Source: Rehmannia glutinosa (taxonomy: Eukaryota > Streptophyta > Magnoliopsida > Lamiales > Orobanchaceae). Taken from it: 64,000 bases of DNA. The stretch spans positions 1,240,001 through 1,304,000 of the forward strand of contig JABTTQ020003456.1 of the NCBI GenBank assembly GCA_016081115.2, in the 5' to 3' direction. Position 1 is the first letter of the stretch, and each line of letters starts with the position of its first letter. Positions 57,339-64,000 of the stretch are shown here, piece after piece. The position numbers were made by a program, and so were the translations under genes. Below the pieces are notes generated by a model. The model was given only the letters and a program-made list of their open reading frames with translations, searched no databases and was not told the origin of the DNA.

Positions 57339-57843
57339 CAATAACCAGATGAGTCATTGAGGATCTCGCAACTCGAAGAGTTCAAGGTCCTTTGACTTTA
57401 CCAATGTCCGTAAAATTCTCTTTGAGAAAATTCACATCTCTAGATTCTATCTCCGCCATTCATCTATTAGGGTGTTCGGCATACATCACATAACCATTTG
57501 AGTGATCACAATACTTTATAAAGATATATTTGACCATTTTAGGATCAAACTTCCGATGCTTATGAGAATGTTGTGAACAAACCATGCCGACCAATAACAC
57601 AAACCTTCTAAATTAGACTTTCTGTCATGTCATAACTCACAATGAAGTTAAACCAATCGACTTAGAAGGCACACAATATGTAGGCGTAGTCAAATTACAT
57701 CTTCCTAAAAAAATATAGAATGATTAGCTTGCACAATCATCAATCTAGCCATACCTAAATGTGTGTGATTCGTTCTTTTCAGTAATACCATTTTTCTTGT
57801 GGAATGCGTGGAATCATTAATTGTCTTACGATTCTCTTTTCCC
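57339..57843 (-). pseudogene. Old Ty1/copia integrase C-terminal region, fragment
   Basis: Minus-strand reading shows ARLMIVQANHSIFF, a LWHDRKSNLEGLCYW-like block, HKHRKFDPKMVKYIFIKYCDHSNGYVMY (57495-57580) and RDVNFLKENFTDIGKVKGPL (57380-57440). This is the copia integrase core end and the region leading to RT. Broken by stops, by the hAT element on one side and by the retroposed sequence on the other; a short continuation lies at 58606-58770. Confidence 0.72.
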
Positions 57844-57860
57844 CACATATTTGTCTAAAC

Positions 57861-58587
57861 TTTTTTTTTTTTGAACGATAGACTTTTATTAATGGAACTC
57901 AACCAAACTTTCGACAATACAACGGAGCTAATCGACTCAGGACCACATTGACTACACGAAGAGTCAAGCGGGAATGCTAGACCAATTCAAATCCAATCAA
58001 CATTTAAAACTCTCAAACCACAAAGCTACAATAATGGGAAAAACATACCAAAGAGAAAATACATATGATTGGAAAAAGAAGAATAAAGAGAATATTTGTT
58101 ACAAGTGACAAAAACTAAAACTCCATAAAATGGCTAGCTTAGATTTCAATCTTGTGACAATCTCTTTGTCTTTTTCTTCATTATGCCCGGATCAACTCTA
58201 TTACATATTTTTCTTCAACATTAAGGCGTGAAAAATCGTCCTGTAGAACAACAACCAAAATAGCGAGATCAAACCAAAATAGTGGATCATTTGCCAAAAT
58301 TACGGATCTAAAAAGAGAAGAAAAAGAAACGAAAAACAAAGAAAAATTCCCACAAAGGAACACTAACCACTCCCATAAAAGGAGACTCTAGTCCCACTAG
58401 GGAAAACCATTCCCATAAAGGAAACTAGAAGAAACTAGCAAGAAAATTAAATGAAGTGATTCCCCCATCCTCTCTAATGGAGGAATGGGGGAAAGAAAGA
58501 AAGATTTTTTTTGAGAAGAAGAGAAGGAAAGAGAAAATGAGTTAGAGAGAGAAAGGGTTTAAGTAAGTAATCTTTTGGATAGTCTTT
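57861..58587 (-). mobile_element. Retroposed sequence with poly(A) and 18-bp duplication
   Basis: A T-run at 57861-57872 is the poly(A) tail of a minus-strand insert. CCACATATTTGTCTAAAC flanks it (57843-57860 and 58588-58605). Its 5' end, in element sense, is a CT-rich leader (CCCTTTCTCTCTCTAACTC). A 60-codon ORF (58181-58363) is the only reading frame of note and is not recognised. Could be a retroposed transcript or an internally deleted LINE; just before the tail it has TTAATAAAAGTCTATCGTTC. Confidence 0.75.
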
Positions 58588-58605
58588 CCACATATTTGTC
58601 TAAAC

Positions 58606-58770
58606 CGATCGGACAAATATTCTCACTCCCCGTAGTACATGAATTTTGAGGTTCTTCTCTTTTTAGTTCTCAACCTCACCCAAGAATCACTTAGAATAAT
58701 CAAGTGCTTTATTGATTAGAAAGAGTTATATTGATCCATAACACGAATAATCTACTATCTACTATATATT
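58606..58770 (-). pseudogene. Continuation of the old copia integrase remnant
   Basis: Joins 57339-57843 once the retroposed sequence is removed. Too short and broken for clear motifs. Confidence 0.4.
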
Positions 58771-58779
58771 ATATTATAT

Positions 58780-59935
58780 TATATATATATATAGGATATG
58801 GATCAAATAGGTCCTCCTACTTGGGGTGAGTCCATGGGGACACATCCTAACCATAGATCAACAATTTTGGGTGGTCCAAATTTTTAGGGCTTTTTATGTT
58901 TATTTTTTTGTTTAAAGAATTAAAAGGGTAGGGTGGTAATTTGGCACTTTAGAATCGATTACTAAGATTTTATTCCCCCTTTCACGTGATTTCACCCACT
59001 CTTCACGCATACTCCCTCTCCAGCGTTTTACTTCAAAAAATTTATCATTTGCTTATGTAGTATAGGGTTGTTGCTTATTACTTGCTTATGTAGTTAATGT
59101 ATTCGTGATGCATGTGTAGTGTATATTCGTTGCTTATGACTTGCTTATGTAGTTAATGTATCGTGGTGCATACGTAGTGTATATTTGTTGCTTATCTAAT
59201 TTAGACTTATTGCTTATGTAGTATGAGTTTGTTGCTTATGACTTGCTTATGTAGTTAATGTATCCGTGGTGCACACGTAGTATATATTCGTTGCTTATGT
59301 AGTATAGACTTGTTGCTTATGTAGTATGGGTTTGTTGCTATAACTTGCTTATGTAGCTAATATATTCGTTGTGCATACGTAGTGTATATTTGTTACTTAT
59401 GTAATAGGATTTCTTTATGTAGTATAGATTTGTTGCTTATGACTTGCTTATGTAGTTAATGGTATATAAAAGTAAAAATACAATGACACATCTACACAAG
59501 CAACAAATTACATCTTCATAAGCAAACTTCGAATCAAGTCAAGCTCAAGAACTATGGCAAATTGTTCAGAACTTTTTCACACAATAGTGCGTTGAAGAAG
59601 AAGGATGAATGATTTTCACATTAGTTAGTTGAAGAAGAAGGAGGATAGTTAAGGAAGATGAGGTTTGTTCATGTTGAATTTGATGTGAGATTTGGATAGA
59701 TTGTGTGATCATAATGTGAACAAAATCCCATGAATATTGGGTAATTTTGTAGGATGACTAATTTACTCCTTTCTCTAATTACCAACATTTAATCAATTTT
59801 TAGCTCTAAAATCACAACCATTGAAAAATCTAGATATGTGGCTAGGATTGGTCCTATGGACTTACCTGCATGAGGTGGTCTCATATAACCCTTCTCCCTA
59901 TATATATTATATATATATATATATATATTATTATT
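58780..59935. mobile_element. Non-autonomous element in (TA)n with inverted ends
   Basis: Left end ATATAGGATATGGATCAAAT ... GTGAGTCCATGGGGACACATCCTAACCAT. The right end, read inward, is ATATAGGGAGAAGGGTTATATGAGACCACC ... GTAAGTCCATAGGACCAATCCTAGCCA. Both sit in TA-rich tracts (58754-58790; 59894-59928). Family not identified. No transposase. Confidence 0.6.
59045..59460. repeat. Tandem repeat, CTTGCTTATGTAGTTAATGT type
   Basis: Five or six irregular units of ~55-85 bp containing TTGCTTATGTAGT, AATGTATTCGTGGTGCATACG and TAGTGTATATTCGTTGCTTATG. Confidence 0.88.
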
Positions 59936-60071
59936 ATTATTTTATTTTTATTATATATTACTTCTTTAAAAGTCCGAATATTTCAGTAAATTTTTGAACA
60001 GACCAAAATACCCCTTCCACATAATAAATTTAGTGGCATAAATGTAAATTTGGATGATTTTAGGAGACTAA

Positions 60072-60633
60072 GGCCTTGTATGGTTATGTTTCCATGGATC
60101 ATTTCAGGTTTAGTGTTGGAAATAGAATTTTGAGAATTTATTGGTTTTCGTGTGAAAACCTGGAATTATGTTTGGATGAGAGAATGAAAATGAGTTTTAT
60201 ATAGGTTTGAAAATGAGATTATGTTTGGTTGAGTAGTTTTGAAATATTATTTTATGTATATAATAATTTGAAAAGTTGATAGTGGTTGAATTTTTTAATT
60301 TTATATATTATATTATATTTGTAAGATTGTAGGTTGGTGGGTCCCATTAAATATATATAATTAAAAAATAGTAATATTTTTAAGTAGATGGAGTTGGTAA
60401 TGGAGGGCCCCACATGTATAATTGGATGAAAAGATGAGAAAGTGATTGATGAGTGATGTAGGGTATAGTATAAGGTTGGAAATGAAAATATAGGTTTGAG
60501 ATGTTATTTTATGTGAAAATTGGAAAATGAAAATGATGATTTTCATTGAAAAATTTAAAAACAAAAATGATTCCATTTCTATGAATAGTTGAAAATTGGA
60601 AATTGACCCTTGGAAACATAAACAAACAAGGCC
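60072..60633. mobile_element. Tourist-like (PIF/Harbinger) MITE
   Basis: Ends GGCCTTGTATGGTTATGTTTCCA and its near complement TGGAAACATAAACAAACAAGGCC, flanked by TAA on both sides (60069-60071, 60634-60636), the usual 3-bp TWA duplication. 562 bp, GAAAATGA-rich interior, no ORF with a transposase motif. Confidence 0.85.
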
Positions 60634-60884
60634 TAAGAATCGATCAGACGGATGTCTCCTTTCGTATTCCTTTTCCATCAATCGATTGAGAAAGGAGGAA
60701 CAGGAAATCCACAAAGAAACTTTCAACTTTATTTTATCTGACCAAATCAGGTAAAAAAGAAAAGAAACATAGAAACGAACTGTAGAGGGAGAGTGATAGA
60801 GGAAAGAGGATTCTTAAACCAAGACTCAGCCCAAAAAAAAAAGCACAGGCATATATCGGCCATCCTGAGAGAGTGATAGAAGAA

Positions 60885-61097
60885 ATTCTTATACTACTAG
60901 GCAAACTCCGAGTGGTGCCATGAACAACTGGCAAAGAATTTTCAGTGCAGGAAGCTGATGATTCTGGTGATCTTTAACGTCGATCCGTCGGATGTAGGTG
61001 GCAGAAAAGGGTGTTTTGAGGCTGGGAAGGTGGAGCGGTGGAGGAATGCAATGAGACGAGTGGATAATTTTCAGGATTGGGCTCAGGGTTCAGGTAA
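60885..61097 (+). pseudogene. TIR-domain resistance gene fragment (TIR-NLR type)
   Basis: One frame from ~60885 reads, after an in-frame TAG, ANSEWCHEQLAKNFQC and then LMILVIFNVDPSDVGGRKG followed by CFEAGKVERWRNAMRRVDNFQDWAQ. This matches the second half of plant TIR domains: the YASSxWCLxEL block, the IxPVFYxVDPSDV core block, and the RWRxAL..xxxxxGW helix. TIR domains of plant NLR receptors act as NAD-cleaving signalling modules. The first half with the catalytic Glu is not found upstream. A splice donor-like GGTAAATTTT follows at 61095. It has a premature stop, VIF in place of VFY, no NB-ARC or LRR in the window downstream, and adjoins a Tourist MITE. A decayed exon remnant. Confidence 0.72.
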
Positions 61098-62300
61098 ATT
61101 TTGTAAACATTTTTTTTTCATTAATTGTTTCTCTTTTTACAGATTAATTTTTTCTTTTCATTTTGGTTTTGATTTAGTTCAATATTTAGTAGTTCAAAAT
61201 TGTTTTGATTAGTTAATTGATTTGCCATATATATATTTTTGGAGAAATATCCGTTTACTTTATCATGTAAACTTATTTCCATCAAATAAATTTATTGTAA
61301 TATGCCAATTAGTTCCACACTTGGGGCAGATCTCTAATTTAAGATTTTTAGATTCTTGGATCTTCATCGTTAACATTGGATTCACCACTGATATTGTATT
61401 TTTGTTCTGTACTTTTCATTATCTTTAAAATTTTATTAACTTAAAGTCTACATAAAAGCACCGGAACTTAAAGCCTACGTGCATAAAAGCACTGGATTTA
61501 CGGTTTTTACAAGTTTTGAAACAAAATTAACATCCACCTAGCTTTTGAGAGACACATGTAGAATAGTAATGGTCGACATTCTTAACTCTTTACGTTCCTC
61601 TCTTAATTTTTTTTCAACACAAACCTTGCGGATAATAATGAAAACGTGCAACAGAAATTAGGAAAGTATCTATAGGAGATCATGGACATAAATTAATTGC
61701 AAGAACTCATATGGATATATAACACGCATTGTGATTTTGGTACTCAGAGCTCATCCTTTTCGCATGGAGCTTTTTGAGAAGCCAGTGGGTGCAACTCTCC
61801 ACATAACACTTCAGAAAAGGCTCTTCACAAAGAGGTATGAGCATAGATGTACTGTAGAAGGATGATACCAACGATATTGTATTAAATTGAAACTTATTGT
61901 ATTATTGGATTCAGAATCAATGAAAATAAGATTTATAAGATATTCATCAATTCAATGAATTGGTTTATATTGGAATGAAATGACTATGCCACTATGGTAC
62001 CATGCTATGCAAATATGGCCACTCTATCGACAATGCAGTTGATTCAATGATCGCTGGTTAATTTCTTCATGGGAATGGATATTAATTATGTGCATTCATC
62101 ACCCATTTGTTTCTTTACATTTTTGCTCCTGAGATATAATATTAACTTACATCCATCCAAAGTTTGCTTTGCATTGCTGAAAAAGAATTGATGATTCTTG
62201 CTTGTAAATTTATGGTGATCATGTGAGCTAATGATTAAGGAACACATGGTCTGAGTTGAGCATTTTTATTATCTTTATTGGGGTGGTGGTTGTTATAGGG
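61098..62300. other. AT-rich DNA downstream of the TIR remnant, no gene seen
   Basis: Could be the former intron 1 and beyond. No NB-ARC motifs (P-loop GxGGxGKT) were found in any frame. Confidence 0.5.
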
Positions 62301-62304
62301 GACA

Positions 62305-62523
62305 ATGAAAGAGGACACACATAAAAGCAGTGGGTGGAACTGCAACCTAACTGAGTCTCAGTTTATATCAAAAATATATGTGAAATTGAACTTTTGGTCT
62401 ATGGTTAGAGAAAGCTTAAAGAGTGTTAACTATGTTCGATTCATGCCTGGTGACTATAATAATGATGTGGAACCTTTTAGGAGTTTTAGATCAGAAAGAT
62501 TTTGTCCAAAAAAAAGTGTGTAA
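62305..62523 (+). pseudogene. Possible exon remnant related to the TIR fragment
   Basis: 72-codon frame starting at ATG 62305. SSGWNCNLTESQFISKI faintly resembles the end of a TIR domain (SGW...ES.FI..I). An acceptor-like TTGTTATAG precedes it (62291-62299), but the phase does not match the donor at 61095 and the rest is not recognised. Confidence 0.25.
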
Positions 62524-63571
62524 GGTGTTTTCAGTGTATCCTCATTAATAGAATCCATTTGATTATGTAGCAAATAACATAATATTCTCAATTTAATATT
62601 TGTATGTGCCTTTGGACCAAAGGTGGTTTAATATTGGTTTGATTAGTTGATTAGCAGATTAGACGGCTATGGTGGTTTTCGCCATTGGACTGCTGGAGTG
62701 CTGGTTGAAATTAAAAGATTTGCCCTTACACTGCAGGTGATTTAATATTGGTGTGTGGGTTTTATTCAAAAAACAAATGTTTCATCTTTTTTGGAGTGGT
62801 AGATGTTCTATGTATCTATCTATCATTCGCTCGAGAGTTTTTCTTGGAAGTGAAAAATATCAGCGTTGAGGGCAGATGTTCTCTTGGAGGGATTATTGTT
62901 GATGTACTATGTAATGTTTGATTGTAAATGTGAAGAGGTGTTAAGTTTGTGGGTTCTTTTGAAATGCAGATTTTTGTTCTTGGGGTGGTAAGTTTGTGGG
63001 TTCATTTTGAAATACATATTTTTATAACTGTTAACTGTTCTGCTCATGTTTATCAGTAAAATCAAGATGCTAATTGCCTTGATATGAGTCTTTGAAGTTT
63101 CTCTGTTATTTATTGCAGATTTTCTCCGTTTCATCTTCCCATTTCTTAATGCACATCTGACTTTAACAAAGAACCAAACCTTAGTATAAAGTAATATTAC
63201 TTAGTTTCCATCTTCTCCAAAGTCTGACATGTCATCTATCCCTCCAGATTGCTTGATATCTTCCATGTATTCCCATATAATATCCCTTATCACCTTTTAT
63301 GCAATAGAAGAGCAAATAAAGTCCATTATATGGAGCATCATGAAGGCTTAATGAATATTAACCAGTGAATAAATTATGAGATCCTCATGTGAATTATGTG
63401 TGGTAAAGTCAAAAACCATGTGAACCACTTAATGAAAGCAAATGATTCTGCTTACTTGATACCATGGCAATTCAAGCACCACATAAAAATACTTTCTTGC
63501 ATTTATGAGAATTTGAGGTCATCACTCGGAATTACCCAGAAAGTCTTGGTTCATCATTATTATAGTCACCA
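62524..63571. other. Intergenic DNA, no gene seen
   Basis: Contains a local direct duplication (GGTAAGTTTGTGGGTTC.TTTTGAAAT-CA, near 62940-62975 and 62987-63022) and two copies of TTTAATATTGGT (62628, 62741). No supported gene. Confidence 0.5.
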
Positions 63572-64000
63572 TACAACAACAACAACAACAACAAAACTAA
63601 GTTTTCCCACTACGTGGGGTCGGCTTATACGGATCATATCGCGCCATCGTACGGTCATAGGCCATATTTTCGTTTATTTCTAGGTATAACATGTCATGTT
63701 TAATAGCTTCTTTCCAAGTCTTTTTAGGCCTACCTCTTCTTCTCTTTTGATTTGTGTGAGTGATTCTCTACCTTCTAAAACGCCGCAGTGCATCTAAAGG
63801 TCTCCTATAAACATGTCCAAACCATCTTAATCGTATTTCTCTAATTTTCTCGTCTATTGGTGCTACTCCCACTTTGTTTCTAATGTGTTCATTTATTATT
63901 CTATCTAATCTAGTGTCCGCACATCCATCTTAGCATTCTCATCTCTCGCTACCCTCATTTTTTGTTCGTGTTCAAATTTAGTCGCCCAACATTCTCGCTC
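63572..64000 (-). mobile_element. RTE-type LINE, 3' end (continues outside window)
   Basis: Minus-strand element whose tail is a (TTG)n-type repeat, seen on the plus strand as CAACAACAACAACAAC at ~63573-63594. The 3' end shows the well-known ACTACGTGGGGTCGGCT segment inverted. Minus-strand translation (in pieces) gives RLRWFGHVYRRP, RRRGRPKKTW, DMLYLEI-like and MAYDRTMARYDP, the C-terminal signature of plant RTE reverse transcriptases. Broken by frameshifts; RT core lies beyond 64000. Confidence 0.82.

Noticed and set aside
60361..60726. 121-codon minus-strand frame
   Set aside because: Covers the Tourist MITE and its flank, Phe/Ile-rich low complexity.
63540..63600. CAA trinucleotide run as a CRISPR-like or coding microsatellite
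   Set aside because: It is the 3' tail of the minus-strand RTE LINE.
1..64000. CRISPR arrays, operons, ribosome-binding sites, rRNA or tRNA genes
   Set aside because: None seen. The content is that of a plant nuclear genome; the tRNA-like boxes at 39144-39184 belong to a SINE, and those at 40572-40644 are too weak to call.

Overview
This is a plant nuclear window, probably eudicot. Single-exon and spliced gene structures, TATA boxes and AATAAA signals sit in AT-rich intergenic DNA packed with plant transposon families: Ty1/copia of SIRE type, Ty3/gypsy of Tat type, plant L1 and RTE LINEs, a tRNA-derived SINE, and Mutator-, hAT-, CACTA-, Tourist- and Helitron-like elements. Only one convincing intact host gene is present (45637-46260). 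One decayed TIR-type resistance gene fragment lies at 60885-61097. The species cannot be named from the sequence alone.

Layout. (1) 1-25300 is a set of nested insertions. A Helitron-like AT-rich repeat received an L1-type LINE on the minus strand (1956-23755, 13-bp target duplication). That LINE was cut by a 16.9-kb Ty1/copia composite (4355-21274, 5-bp target duplication AGAAC). The composite joins two LTR subfamilies in opposite orientations: a plus-strand element whose 5' part is replaced by a 9.8-kb minus-strand LTR-internal-LTR-gag segment. (2) 25300-26229 is quiet AT-rich DNA. (3) 26230-37554 is a long, decayed Tat-lineage Ty3/gypsy element. It has tandem repeats in its LTRs and 3' region, an inverted LTR fragment where RNase H should be, and a spliced antisense gene of the 'putative gypsy-type transposon' family between pol and the 3' LTR. 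(4) 37555-45235 carries non-autonomous elements: two Mutator-like elements with 8-9-bp duplications, a SINE, a hAT-like element and small MITEs. (5) 45335-46790 is the host gene. (6) 46800-60640 is again repeats: a Mutator-like element, a solo copia LTR with a second solo LTR inside it, pieces of one old copia element broken by later insertions, a hAT MITE, a retroposed sequence and a Tourist MITE. (7) 60640-64000 holds the TIR gene remnant, quiet DNA, and the 3' end of an RTE LINE running out of the window.

How it fits together. The gene-like units are mostly polyproteins of mobile elements (gag, protease, integrase, reverse transcriptase, RNase H), and almost all are broken by frameshifts. 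The order of insertion can be read from the target duplications: Helitron-like repeat, then LINE, then copia composite; and old copia element, then hAT MITE and retroposed sequence. The host protein at 45637 carries a PNRC-type proline motif and probably acts in mRNA decapping or decay. The most unusual structures are the two-subfamily copia composite and the intron-containing antisense gene with its own TATA box inside the Tat element.
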